This document shows positions 1 through 13,300 of a stretch of 64,000 nt of DNA, one piece after another. The stretch's first letter is position 1. Each line of letters opens with the position of its first letter. Under the pieces are notes generated by a model that ran no database searches, had not been told where the DNA came from, and was given only the letters and a program-made list of their open reading frames with translations. Source of the stretch: Strigamia acuminata. Taxonomy: Eukaryota; Arthropoda; Chilopoda; Geophilomorpha; Linotaeniidae. The stretch spans positions 1 through 64,000 of the forward strand of contig CASHSZ010000048.1 in assembly GCA_949358305.1 (NCBI GenBank), in the 5' to 3' direction. The position numbers and the translations under genes were made by a program.

Positions 1-1707
1 ACTAAGGTTTAAACACTATTTCTGAACATTCAGAGACATTGGTCTTGTGGTGTTTGTGCTAAGTCAACTGTGATGAGATCAAAAGTCTATTCTCCCAAAT
101 CATTGGTTGGATGTTTCTAAAACTTACATTGGAGCCTTCTACTAAGGTTTAAACACTATTTCTGAACATTCAGAGACATTGGTCTTGTGGTGTTTGTGCT
201 AAGTCAACTGTGATGAGATCAAAAGTCTATTCTCCCAAATCATCGGTTGAATGTTTCTAAAACTTACATTGGAGCCTTCTACTAAGGTTTAAACACTATT
301 TCTGAACATTCAGAGACATTGGTCTTGTGGTGTTTGTGCTAAGTCAACTGTGATGAGATCAAAAGTCTATTCTCCTAAATCATCGGTTGGATGTTTCTAA
401 AACTTACATTGGAGCCTTCTACTAAGGTTTAAACACTATTTCTGAACATTCAGAGACATTGGTCTTGTGGTGTTTGTGCTAAGTCAACTGCGATGTGAAA
501 TAAGCTCAAAATTTTTTTTTCAAAATTTATTGCTTGGGTGTTGCTAAAACTTACATTGAAGGCTTCTACTAAGGTTTAAACACTATTTCTGAACATTCAG
601 AGACATTGGTCTTGTGGTGTTTGTGCTAAGTCAACTGCGATGTGAAATGAGCTCAAAATTTTTTTTTCAAAATTTAATGCTTGGGTGTTGCTAAAACTTA
701 TATTGAAGGCTTCTACTAAGGTTTAAACACTATTTCTGAACATTCAGAGACATTGGTCTTGTGGTGTTTGTGCTAAGTCAACTGCGATGTGAAATGAGCT
801 CAAAATTTTTTTTTCAAAATTTAATGCTTGGATGTTTCTAAAACTTACATTGGAGCCTTCTACTAAGGTTTAAACATTATTTCTGAACATTCAGAGACAT
901 TGGTCTTGTGGTGTTTGTGCTAAGTCAACTGTGATGAGATCAAAAGTCTCTTCTCCCAAATCATCGGTTGGATGTTTCTAAAACTTACATTGGAGCCTTC
1001 TACTAAGGTTTAAACACTATTTCTGAACATTCAGAGACATTGGTCTTGTGGTGTTTGTGCTAAGTCAACTGTGATGAGATCAAAAGTCTATTCTCCCAAA
1101 TCATCGGTTGAATGTTTCTAAAACTTACATTGGAGCCTTCTACTAAGGTTTAAACACTATTTCTGAACATTCAGAGACATTGGACTTGTGGTGTTTGTGC
1201 TAAGTCAACTGCGATGTGAAATAAGCTCAAAATTTTTTTTTCAAAATTTATTGCTTGGGTGTTGCTAAAACTTATATTGAAGGCTTCTACTAAGGTTTAA
1301 ACACTATTTCTGAACATACAGAGACATTGGACTTGTGGTGTTTGTGCTAAGTAACTGTGATGAGATCAAAAGTCTATTCTCCCAAATCATCGGTTGGATG
1401 TTTCTAAAACTTACATTGGAGCCTTCTACTAAGGTTTAAACACTATTTCTGAACATTCAGAGACATTGGTCTTGTGGTGTTTGTGCTAAGTCAACTGTGA
1501 TGAGATCAAAAGTCTATTCTCCCAAATCATCGGTTGAATGTTTCTAAAACTTACATTGGAGCCTTCTACTAAGGTTTAAACACTATTTCTGAACATTCAG
1601 AGACATTGGTCTTGTGGTGTTTGTGCTAAGTCAACTGTGATGAGATCAAAAGTCTATTCTCCCAAATCATCGGTTGGATGTTTCTAAAACTTACATTGGA
1701 GCCTTCT

Positions 1708-4700
1708 ACTAAGGTTTAAACACTATTTCTGAACATTCAGAGACATTGGTCTTGTGGTGTTTGTGCTAAGTCAACTGTGATGAGATCAAAAGTCTATTCT
1801 CCCAAATCATCGGTTGAATGTTTCTAAAACTTACATTGGAGCCTTCTACTAAGGTTTAAACACTATTTCTGAACATTCAGAGACATTGGTCTTGTGGTGT
1901 TTGTGCTAAGTCAACTGTGATGAGATCAAAAGTCTATTCTCCCAAATCATCGGTTGGATGTTTCTAAAACTTACATTGGAGCCTTCTACTAAGGTTTAAA
2001 CACTATTTCTGAACATTCAGAGACATTGGACTTGTGGTGTTTGTGCTAAGTCAACTGCGATGTGAAATAAGCTCAAAATTTTTTTTTCAAAATTTATTGC
2101 TTGGGTGTTGCTAAAACTTATATTGAAGGCTTCTACTAAGGTTTAAACACTATTTCTGAACATACAGAGACATTGGACTTGTGGTGTTTGTGCTAAGTAA
2201 CTGTGATGAGATCAAAAGTCTATTCTTCCAAATCATTGCTTGGATGTTGCTAAAACTTACATTGAAGGCTTCTACTAAGGTTTAAACACTATTTCTGAAC
2301 ATTCAGAGACATTGGTCTTGTGGTGTTTGTGCTAAGTCAACTGTGATGAGATCAAAAGTCTATTCTCCCAAATCATCGGTTGGATGTTTCTAAAACTTAC
2401 ATTGGAGCCTTCTACTAAGGTTTAAACACTATTTCTGAACATTCAGAGACATTGGACTTGTGGTGTTTGTGCTAAGTCAACTGCGATGTGAAATAAGCTC
2501 AAAATTTTTTTTTCAAAATTTATTGCTTGGGTGTTGCTAAAACTTATATTGAAGGCTTCTACTAAGATTTAAACACTATTTCTGAACATACAGAGACATT
2601 GGACTTGTGGTGTTTGTGCTAAGTAACTGTGATGAGATCAAAAGTCTATTCTCCCAAATCATCGGTTGGATGTTTCTAAAACTTACATTGGAGCCTTCTA
2701 CTAAGGTTTAAACACTATTTCTGAACATTCAGAGACATTGATCTTGTGGTGTTTGTGCTAAGTCAACTGTGATGAGATCAAAAGTCTATTCTCCCAAATC
2801 ATCGGTTGAATGTTTCTAAAACTTACATTGGAGCCTTCTACTAAGGTTTAAACACTATTTCTGAACATTCAGAGACATTGGTCTTGTGGTGTTTGTGCTA
2901 AGTCAACTGTGATGAGATCAAAAGTCTATTCTCCCAAATCATCGGTTGGATGTTTCTAAAACTTACATTGGAGCCTTCTACTAAGGTTTAAACACTATTT
3001 CTGAACATTCAGAGACATTGGACTTGTGGTGTTTGTGCTAAGTCAACTGCGATGTGAAATAAGCTCAAAATTTTTTTTTCAAAATTTATTGCTTGGGTGT
3101 TGCTAAAACTTATATTGAAGGCTTCTACTAAGGTTTAAACACTATTTCTGAACATACAGAGACATTGGACTTGTGGTGTTTGTGCTAAGTAACTGTGATG
3201 AGATCAAAAGTCTATTCTTCCAAATCATTGCTTGGATGTTGCTAAAACTTACATTGAAGGCTTCTACTAAGGTTTAAACACTATTTCTGAACATTCAGAG
3301 ACATTGGTCTTGTGGTGTTTGTGCTAAGTCAACTGTGATGAGATCAAAAGTCTATTCTCCCAAATCATCGGTTAGATGTTTCTAAAACTTACATTGGAGC
3401 CTTCTACTAAGGTTTAAACACTATTTCTGAACATTCAGAGACATTGGTCTTATGGTGTTTGTGCTAAGTCAACTGTGATGAGATCAAAAGTCTATTCTCC
3501 CAAATCATCGGTTGGATGTTTCTAAAACTTACATTGGAGCCTTCTACTAAGGTTTAAACACTATTTCTGAACATTCAGAGACATTGGTCTTGTGGTGTTT
3601 GTGCTAAGTCAACTGTGATGAGATCAAAAGTCTATTCTCCCAAATCATTGGTTGGATGTTTCTAAAACTTACATTGGAGCCTTCTACTAAGGTTTAAACA
3701 CTATTTCTGAACATTCAGAGACATTGGTCTTGTGGTGTTTGTGCTAAGTCAACTGTGATGAGATCAAAAGTCTATTCTCCCAAATCATTGGTTGGATGTT
3801 TCTAAAACTTACATTGGAGCCTTCTACTAAGGTTTAAACACTATTTCTGAACATTCAGAGACATTGGTCTTGTGGTGTTTGTGCTAAGTCAACTGTGATG
3901 AGATCAAAAGTCTATTCTCCCAAATCATTGGTTGGATGTTTCTAAAACTTACATTGGAGCCTTCTACTAAGGTTTAAACACTATTTCTGAACATTCAGAG
4001 ACATTGGTCTTGTGGTGTTTGTGCTAAGTCAACTGTGATGAGATCAAAAGTCTATTCTCCCAAATCATCGGTTGAATGTTTCTAAAACTTACATTGGAGC
4101 CTTCTACTAAGGTTTAAACACTATTTCTGAACATTCAGAGACATTGGTCTTGTGGTGTTTGTGCTAAGTCAACTGTGATGAGATCAAAAGTCTATTCTCC
4201 CAAATCATCGGTTGGATGTTTCTAAAACTTACATTGGAGCCTTCTACTAAGGTTTAAACACTATTTCTGAACATTCAGAGACATTGGTCTTGTGGTGTTT
4301 GTGCTAAGTCAACTGCGATGTGAAATAAGCTCAAAATTTTTTTTTCAAAATTTATTGCTTGGGTGTTGCTAAAACTTACATTGAAGGCTTCTACTAAGGT
4401 TTAAACACTATTTCTGAACATTCAGAGACATTGGTCTTGTGGTGTTTGTGCTAAGTCAACTGCGATGTGAAATGAGCTCAAAATTTTTTTTTCAAAATTT
4501 AATGCTTGGGTGTTGCTAAAACTTATATTGAAGGCTTCTACTAAGGTTTAAACACTATTTCTGAACATTCAGAGACATTGGTCTTGTGGTGTTTGTGCTA
4601 AGTCAACTGCGATGTGAAATGAGCTCAAAATTTTTTTTTCAAAATTTAATGCTTGGATGTTTCTAAAACTTACATTGGAGCCTTCTACTAAGGTTTAAAC

Positions 4701-5859
4701 ACTATTTCTGAACATTCAGAGACATTGGTCTTGTGGTGTTTGTGCTAAGTCAACTGTGATGAGATCAAAAGTCTATTCTCCCAAATCATCGGTTAAATGT
4801 TTCTAAAACTTACATTGGAGCCTTCTACTAGGGTTTAAACACTATTTCTGAACATTCAGAGACATTGGTCTTGTGGTGTTTGTGCTAAGTCAACTGTGAT
4901 GAGATCAAAAGTCTATTCTCCCAAATCATCGGTTGGATGTTTCTAAAACTTACATTGGAGCCTTCTACTAAGGTTTAAACACTATTTCTGAACATTCAGA
5001 GACATTGGTCTTGTGGTGTTTGTGCTAAGTCAACTGTGATGAGATCAAAAGTCTATTCTCCCAAATCATCGGTTGAATGTTTCTAAAACTTACATTGGAG
5101 CCTTCTACTAAGGTTTAAACACTATTTCTGAACATTCAGAGACATTGGTCTTGTGGTGTTTGTGCTAAGTCAACTGTGATGAGATCAAAAGTCTATTCTC
5201 CCAAATCATTGGTTGGATGTTTCTAAAACTTACATTGGAGCCTTCTACTAAGGTTTAAACACTATTTCTGAACATTCAGAGACATTGGTCTTGTGGTGTT
5301 TGTGCTAAGTCAACTGTGATGAGATCAAAAGTCTATTCTCCCAAATCATTGCTTGGATGTTGCTAAAACTTACATTGAAGGCTTCTACTAAGGTTTAAAC
5401 ACTATTTCTGAACATTCAGAGACATTGGTCTTGTGGTGTTTGTGCTAAGTCAACTGTGATGAGATCAAAGTCTATTCTCTCAAATCATTGGTTGGATGTT
5501 TCTAAAACTTACATTGGAGCCTTCTACTAAGGTTTAAACACTATTTCTGAACATTCAGAGACATTGGTCTTGTGGTGTTTGTGCTAAGTCAACTGTGATG
5601 AGATCAAAAGTCTATTCTCCCAAATCATCGGTTGGATGTTTCTAAAACTTACATTGGAGCCTTCTACTAAGGTTTAAACACTATTTCTGAACATTCAGAG
5701 ACATTGGTCTTGTGGTGTTTGTGCTAAGTCAACTGTGATGAGATCAAAAGTCTATTCTCCCAAATCATTGGTTGGATGTTTCTAAAACTTACATTGGAGC
5801 CTTCTACTAAGGTTTAAACACTATTTCTGAACATTCAGAGACATTGGTCTTGTGGTGTT
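1708..5859. repeat. Left copy of a large intra-array duplication (offset 8632 bp)
   Basis: Diagnostic variants recur exactly 8632 bp further on: TTATGGTG at 3451 and 12083, ACTAGGG at 4827 and 13459, and the deletion variant GATCAAAGTC at 5463 and 14095. The match seems to start between about 1570 and 1710 and runs until BEL-1 truncates the second copy at 14491. Only a few point differences were seen (for example around 2563, 2741 and 4408), so the copy is very recent. Confidence 0.85.
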
Positions 5860-8800
5860 TGTGCTAAGTCAACTGTGATGAGATCAAAAGTCTATTCTCC
5901 CAAATCATTGGTTGGATGTTTCTAAAACTTACATTGGAGCCTTCTACTAAGGTTTAAACACTATTTCTGAACATTCAGAGACATTGGTCTTGTGGTGTTT
6001 GTGCTAAGTCAACTGTGATGAGATCAAAAGTCTATTCTCCCAAATCATTGGTTGGATGTTTCTAAAACTTACATTGGAGCCTTCTACTAAGGTTTAAACA
6101 CTATTTCTGAACATTCAGAGACATTGGTCTTGTGGTGTTTGTGCTAAGTCAACTGTGATGAGATCAAAAGTCTATTCTCCCAAATCATCGGTTGAATGTT
6201 TCTAAAACTTACAATGGAGCCTTCTACTAAGGTTTAAACACTATTTCTGAACATTCAGAGACATTGGTCTTGTGGTGTTTGTGCTAAGTCAACTGTGATG
6301 AGATCAAAAGTCTATTCTCCCAAATCATCGGTTGGATGTTTCTAAAACTTACATTGGAGCCTTCTACTAAGGTTTAAACACTATTTCTAAACATTCAGAG
6401 ACATTGGTCTTGTGGTGTTTGTGCTAAGTCAACTGCGATGTGAAATAAGCTCAAAATTTTTTTTTCAAAATTTATTGCTTGGGTGTTGCTAAAACTTACA
6501 TTGAAGGCTTCTACTAAGGTTTAAACACTATTTCTGAACATTCAGAGACATTGGTCTTGTGGTGTTTGTGCTAAGTCAACTGCGATGTGAAATGAGCTCA
6601 AAATTTTTTTTTCAAAATTTAATGCTTGGGTGTTGCTAAAACTTATATTGAAGGCTTCTACTAAGGTTTAAACACTATTTCTGAACATTCAGAGACATTG
6701 GTCTTGTGGTGTTTGTGCTAAGTCAACTGTGATGAGATCAAAAGTCTATTCTCCCAAATCATCGGTTGGATGTTTCTAAAACTTACATTGGAGCCTTCTA
6801 CTAAGGTTTAAACACTATTTCTGAACATTCAGAGACATTGGTCTTGTGGTGTTTGTGCTAAGTCAACTGCGATGTGAAATAAGCTCAAAATTTTTTTTTC
6901 AAAATTTATTGCTTGGGTGTTGCTAAAACTTACATTGAAGGCTTCTACTAAGGTTTAAACACTATTTCTGAACATTCAGAGACATTGGTCTTGTGGTGTT
7001 TGTGCTAAGTCAACTGCGATGTGAAATGAGCTCAAAATTTTTTTTTCAAAATTTAATGCTTGGGTGTTGCTAAAACTTATATTGAAGGCTTCTACTAAGG
7101 TTTAAACACTATTTCTGAACATTCAGAGACATTGGTCTTGTGGTGTTTGTGCTAAGTCAACTGCGATGTGAAATGAGCTCAAAATTTTTTTTTCAAAATT
7201 TAATGCTTGGATGTTTCTAAAACTTACATTGGAGCCTTCTACTAAGGTTTAAACACTATTTCTGAACATTCAGAGACATTGGTCTTGTGGTGTTTGTGCT
7301 AAGTCAACTGTGATGAGATCAAAAGTCTATTCTCCCAAATCATCGGTTAAATGTTTCTAAAACTTACATTGGAGCCTTCTACTAGGGTTTAAACACTATT
7401 TCTGAACATTCAGAGACATTGGTCTTGTGGTGTTTGTGCTAAGTCAACTGTGATGAGATCAAAAGTCTATTCTCCCAAATCATCGGTTGGATGTTTCTAA
7501 AACTTACATTGGAGCCTTCTACTAAGGTTTAAACACTATTTCTGAACATTCAGAGACATTGGTCTTGTGGTGTTTGTGCTAAGTCAACTGTGATGAGATC
7601 AAAAGTCTATTCTCCCAAATCATCGGTTGAATGTTTCTAAAACTTACATTGGAGCCTTCTACTAAGGTTTAAACACTATTTCTGAACATTCAGAGACATT
7701 GGTCTTGTGGTGTTTGTGCTAAGTCAACTGTGATGAGATCAAAAGTCTATTCTCCCAAATCATTGGTTGGATGTTTCTAAAACTTACATTGGAGCCTTCT
7801 ACTAAGGTTTAAACACTATTTCTGAACATTCAGAGACATTGGTCTTGTGGTGTTTGTGCTAAGTCAACTGTGATGAGATCAAAAGTCTATTCTCCCAAAT
7901 CATTGCTTGGATGTTGCTAAAACTTACATTGAAGGCTTCTACTAAGGTTTAAACACTATTTCTGAACATTCAGAGACATTGGTCTTGTGGTGTTTGTGCT
8001 AAGTCAACTGTGATGAGATCAAAGTCTATTCTCTCAAATCATTGGTTGGATGTTTCTAAAACTTACATTGGAGCCTTCTACTAAGGTTTAAACACTATTT
8101 CTGAACATTCAGAGACATTGGTCTTGTGGTGTTTGTGCTAAGTCAACTGTGATGAGATCAAAAGTCTATTCTCCCAAATCATCGGTTGGATGTTTCTAAA
8201 ACTTACATTGGAGCCTTCTACTAAGGTTTAAACACTATTTCTGAACATTCAGAGACATTGGTCTTGTGGTGTTTGTGCTAAGTCAACTGTGATGAGATCA
8301 AAAGTCTATTCTCCCAAATCATTGGTTGGATGTTTCTAAAACTTACATTGGAGCCTTCTACTAAGGTTTAAACACTATTTCTGAACATTCAGAGACATTG
8401 GTCTTGTGGTGTTTGTGCTAAGTCAACTGTGATGAGATCAAAAGTCTATTCTCCCAAATCATTGGTTGGATGTTTCTAAAACTTACATTGGAGCCTTCTA
8501 CTAAGGTTTAAACACTATTTCTGAACATTCAGAGACATTGGTCTTGTGGTGTTTGTGCTAAGTCAACTGTGATGAGATCAAAAGTCTATTCTCCCAAATC
8601 ATTGGTTGGATGTTTCTAAAACTTACATTGGAGCCTTCTACTAAGGTTTAAACACTATTTCTGAACATTCAGAGACATTGGTCTTGTGGTGTTTGTGCTA
8701 AGTCAACTGTGATGAGATCAAAAGTCTATTCTCCCAAATCATCGGTTGAATGTTTCTAAAACTTACAATGGAGCCTTCTACTAAGGTTTAAACACTATTT

Positions 8801-9500
8801 CTGAACATTCAGAGACATTGGTCTTGTGGTGTTTGTGCTAAGTCAACTGTGATGAGATCAAAAGTCTATTCTCCCAAATCATCGGTTGGATGTTTCTAAA
8901 ACTTACATTGGAGCCTTCTACTAAGGTTTAAACACTATTTCTAAACATTCAGAGACATTGGTCTTGTGGTGTTTGTGCTAAGTCAACTGCGATGTGAAAT
9001 AAGCTCAAAATTTTTTTTTCAAAATTTATTGCTTGGGTGTTGCTAAAACTTACATTGAAGGCTTCTACTAAGGTTTAAACACTATTTCTGAACATTCAGA
9101 GACATTGGTCTTGTGGTGTTTGTGCTAAGTCAACTGCGATGTGAAATGAGCTCAAAATTTTTTTTTCAAAATTTAATGCTTGGGTGTTGCTAAAACTTAT
9201 ATTGAAGGCTTCTACTAAGGTTTAAACACTATTTCTGAACATTCAGAGACATTGGTCTTGTGGTGTTTGTGCTAAGTCAACTGCGATGTGAAATGAGCTC
9301 AAAATTTTTTTTTCAAAATTTAATGCTTGGATGTTTCTAAAACTTACATTGGAGCCTTCTACTAAGGTTTAAACACTATTTCTGAACATTTAGAGACATT
9401 GGTCTTGTGGTGTTTGTGCTAAGTCAACTGTGATGAGATCAAAAGTCTATTCTCCCAAATCATCGGTTAAATGTTTCTAAAACTTACATTGGAGCCTTCT
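4827..9500. repeat. Higher-order repeat of 15 monomers (2120 bp), two tandem copies
   Basis: The rare variant ACTAGGGTTT marks the same monomer at 4827, 7381 and 9501. From 7381 to 9500 the unit is 2120 bp: eleven 140-bp, one 139-bp and three 147-bp monomers. The preceding copy (4827-7380) is 2554 bp, 434 bp longer, because it carries three extra monomers (one of 140 and two of 147 bp, around 6661-7100). Private variants such as TTACAATGG (about 6213 and 8765) recur at the same register, so whole blocks have been copied, as expected from unequal exchange. Confidence 0.88.
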
Positions 9501-10339
9501 ACTAGGGTTTAAACACTATTTCTGAACATTCAGAGACATTGGTCTTGTGGTGTTTGTGCTAAGTCAACTGTGATGAGATCAAAAGTCTATTCTCCCAAAT
9601 CATCGGTTGGATGTTTCTAAAACTTACATTGGAGCCTTCTACTAAGGTTTAAACACTATTTCTGAACATTCAGAGACATTGGTCTTGTGGTGTTTGTGCT
9701 AAGTCAACTGTGATGAGATCAAAAGTCTATTCTCCCAAATCATCGGTTGAATGTTTCTAAAACTTACATTGGAGCCTTCTACTAAGGTTTAAACACTATT
9801 TCTGAACATTCAGAGACATTGGTCTTGTGGTGTTTGTGCTAAGTCAACTGTGATGAGATCAAAAGTCTATTCGCCCAAATCATTGGTTGGATGTTTCTAA
9901 AACTTACATTGGAGCCTTCTACTAAGGTTTAAACACTATTTCTGAACATTCAGAGACATTGGTCTTGTGGTGTTTGTGCTAAGTCAACTGTGATGAGATC
10001 AAAAGTCTATTCTCCCAAATCATTGCTTGGATGTTGCTAAAACTTACATTGAAGGCTTCTACTAAGGTTTAAACACTATTTCTGAACATTCAGAGACATT
10101 GGTCTTGTGGTGTTTGTGCTAAGTCAACTGTGATGAGATCAAAGTCTATTCTCTCAAATCATTGGTTGGATGTTTCTAAAACTTACATTGGAGCCTTCTA
10201 CTAAGGTTTAAACACTATTTCTGAACATTCAGAGACATTGGTCTTGTGGTGTTTGTGCTAAGTCAACTGTGATGAGATCAAAAGTCTATTCTCCCAAATC
10301 ATTGGTTGGATGTTTCTAAAACTTACATTGGAGCCTTCT

Positions 10340-13300
10340 ACTAAGGTTTAAACACTATTTCTGAACATTCAGAGACATTGGTCTTGTGGTGTTTGTGCTA
10401 AGTCAACTGTGATGAGATCAAAAGTCTATTCTCCCAAATCATCGGTTGAATGTTTCTAAAACTTACATTGGAGCCTTCTACTAAGGTTTAAACACTATTT
10501 CTGAACATTCAGAGACATTGGTCTTGTGGTGTTTGTGCTAAGTCAACTGTGATGAGATCAAAAGTCTATTCTCCCAAATCATCGGTTGGATGTTTCTAAA
10601 ACTTACATTGGAGCCTTCTACTAAGGTTTAAACACTATTTCTGAACATTCAGAGACATTGGACTTGTGGTGTTTGTGCTAAGTCAACTGCGATGTGAAAT
10701 AAGCTCAAAATTTTTTTTTCAAAATTTATTGCTTGGGTGTTGCTAAAACTTATATTGAAGGCTTCTACTAAGGTTTAAACACTATTTCTGAACATACAGA
10801 GACATTGGACTTGTGGTGTTTGTGCTAAGTAACTGTGATGAGATCAAAAGTCTATTCTTCCAAATCATTGCTTGGATGTTGCTAAAACTTACATTGAAGG
10901 CTTCTACTAAGGTTTAAACACTATTTCTGAACATTCAGAGACATTGGTCTTGTGGTGTTTGTGCTAAGTCAACTGTGATGAGATCAAAAGTCTATTCTCC
11001 CAAATCATCGGTTGGATGTTTCTAAAACTTACATTGGAGCCTTCTACTAAGGTTTAAACACTATTTCTGAACATTCAGAGACATTGGACTTGTGGTGTTT
11101 GTGCTAAGTCAACTGCGATGTGAAATAAGCTCAAAATTTTTTTTTCAAAATTTATTGCTTGGGTGTTGCTAAAACTTATATTGAAGGCTTCTACTAAGGT
11201 TTAAACACTATTTCTGAACATACAGAGACATTGGACTTGTGGTGTTTGTGCTAAGTAACTGTGATGAGATCAAAAGTCTATTCTCCCAAATCATCGGTTG
11301 GATGTTTCTAAAACTTACATTGGAGCCTTCTACTAAGGTTTAAACACTATTTCTGAACATTCAGAGACATTGGTCTTGTGGTGTTTGTGCTAAGTCAACT
11401 GTGATGAGATCAAAAGTCTATTCTCCCAAATCATCGGTTGAATGTTTCTAAAACTTACATTGGAGCCTTCTACTAAGGTTTAAACACTATTTCTGAACAT
11501 TCAGAGACATTGGTCTTGTGGTGTTTGTGCTAAGTCAACTGTGATGAGATCAAAAGTCTATTCTCCCAAATCATCGGTTGGATGTTTCTAAAACTTACAT
11601 TGGAGCCTTCTACTAAGGTTTAAACACTATTTCTGAACATTCAGAGACATTGGACTTGTGGTGTTTGTGCTAAGTCAACTGCGATGTGAAATAAGCTCAA
11701 AATTTTTTTTTCAAAATTTATTGCTTGGGTGTTGCTAAAACTTATATTGAAGGCTTCTACTAAGGTTTAAACACTATTTCTGAACATACAGAGACATTGG
11801 ACTTGTGGTGTTTGTGCTAAGTAACTGTGATGAGATCAAAAGTCTATTCTTCCAAATCATTGCTTGGATGTTGCTAAAACTTACATTGAAGGCTTCTACT
11901 AAGGTTTAAACACTATTTCTGAACATTCAGAGACATTGGTCTTGTGGTGTTTGTGCTAAGTCAACTGTGATGAGATCAAAAGTCTATTCTCCCAAATCAT
12001 CGGTTAGATGTTTCTAAAACTTACATTGGAGCCTTCTACTAAGGTTTAAACACTATTTCTGAACATTCAGAGACATTGGTCTTATGGTGTTTGTGCTAAG
12101 TCAACTGTGATGAGATCAAAAGTCTATTCTCCCAAATCATCGGTTGGATGTTTCTAAAACTTACATTGGAGCCTTCTACTAAGGTTTAAACACTATTTCT
12201 GAACATTCAGAGACATTGGTCTTGTGGTGTTTGTGCTAAGTCAACTGTGATGAGATCAAAAGTCTATTCTCCCAAATCATTGGTTGGATGTTTCTAAAAC
12301 TTACATTGGAGCCTTCTACTAAGGTTTAAACACTATTTCTGAACATTCAGAGACATTGGTCTTGTGGTGTTTGTGCTAAGTCAACTGTGATGAGATCAAA
12401 AGTCTATTCTCCCAAATCATTGGTTGGATGTTTCTAAAACTTACATTGGAGCCTTCTACTAAGGTTTAAACACTATTTCTGAACATTCAGAGACATTGGT
12501 CTTGTGGTGTTTGTGCTAAGTCAACTGTGATGAGATCAAAAGTCTATTCTCCCAAATCATTGGTTGGATGTTTCTAAAACTTACATTGGAGCCTTCTACT
12601 AAGGTTTAAACACTATTTCTGAACATTCAGAGACATTGGTCTTGTGGTGTTTGTGCTAAGTCAACTGTGATGAGATCAAAAGTCTATTCTCCCAAATCAT
12701 CGGTTGAATGTTTCTAAAACTTACATTGGAGCCTTCTACTAAGGTTTAAACACTATTTCTGAACATTCAGAGACATTGGTCTTGTGGTGTTTGTGCTAAG
12801 TCAACTGTGATGAGATCAAAAGTCTATTCTCCCAAATCATCGGTTGGATGTTTCTAAAACTTACATTGGAGCCTTCTACTAAGGTTTAAACACTATTTCT
12901 GAACATTCAGAGACATTGGTCTTGTGGTGTTTGTGCTAAGTCAACTGCGATGTGAAATAAGCTCAAAATTTTTTTTTCAAAATTTATTGCTTGGGTGTTG
13001 CTAAAACTTACATTGAAGGCTTCTACTAAGGTTTAAACACTATTTCTAAACATTCAGAGACATTGGTCTTGTGGTGTTTGTGCTAAGTCAACTGCGATGT
13101 GAAATGAGCTCAAAATTTTTTTTTCAAAATTTAATGCTTGGGTGTTGCTAAAACTTATATTGAAGGCTTCTACTAAGGTTTAAACACTATTTCTGAACAT
13201 TCAGAGACATTGGTCTTGTGGTGTTTGTGCTAAGTCAACTGCGATGTGAAATGAGCTCAAAATTTTTTTTTCAAAATTTAATGCTTGGATGTTTCTAAAA

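Noticed and set aside
1-420. CENP-B box in the satellite monomer
   Set aside because: I looked for the conserved TTCG...CGGG core in both monomer types and did not see it.
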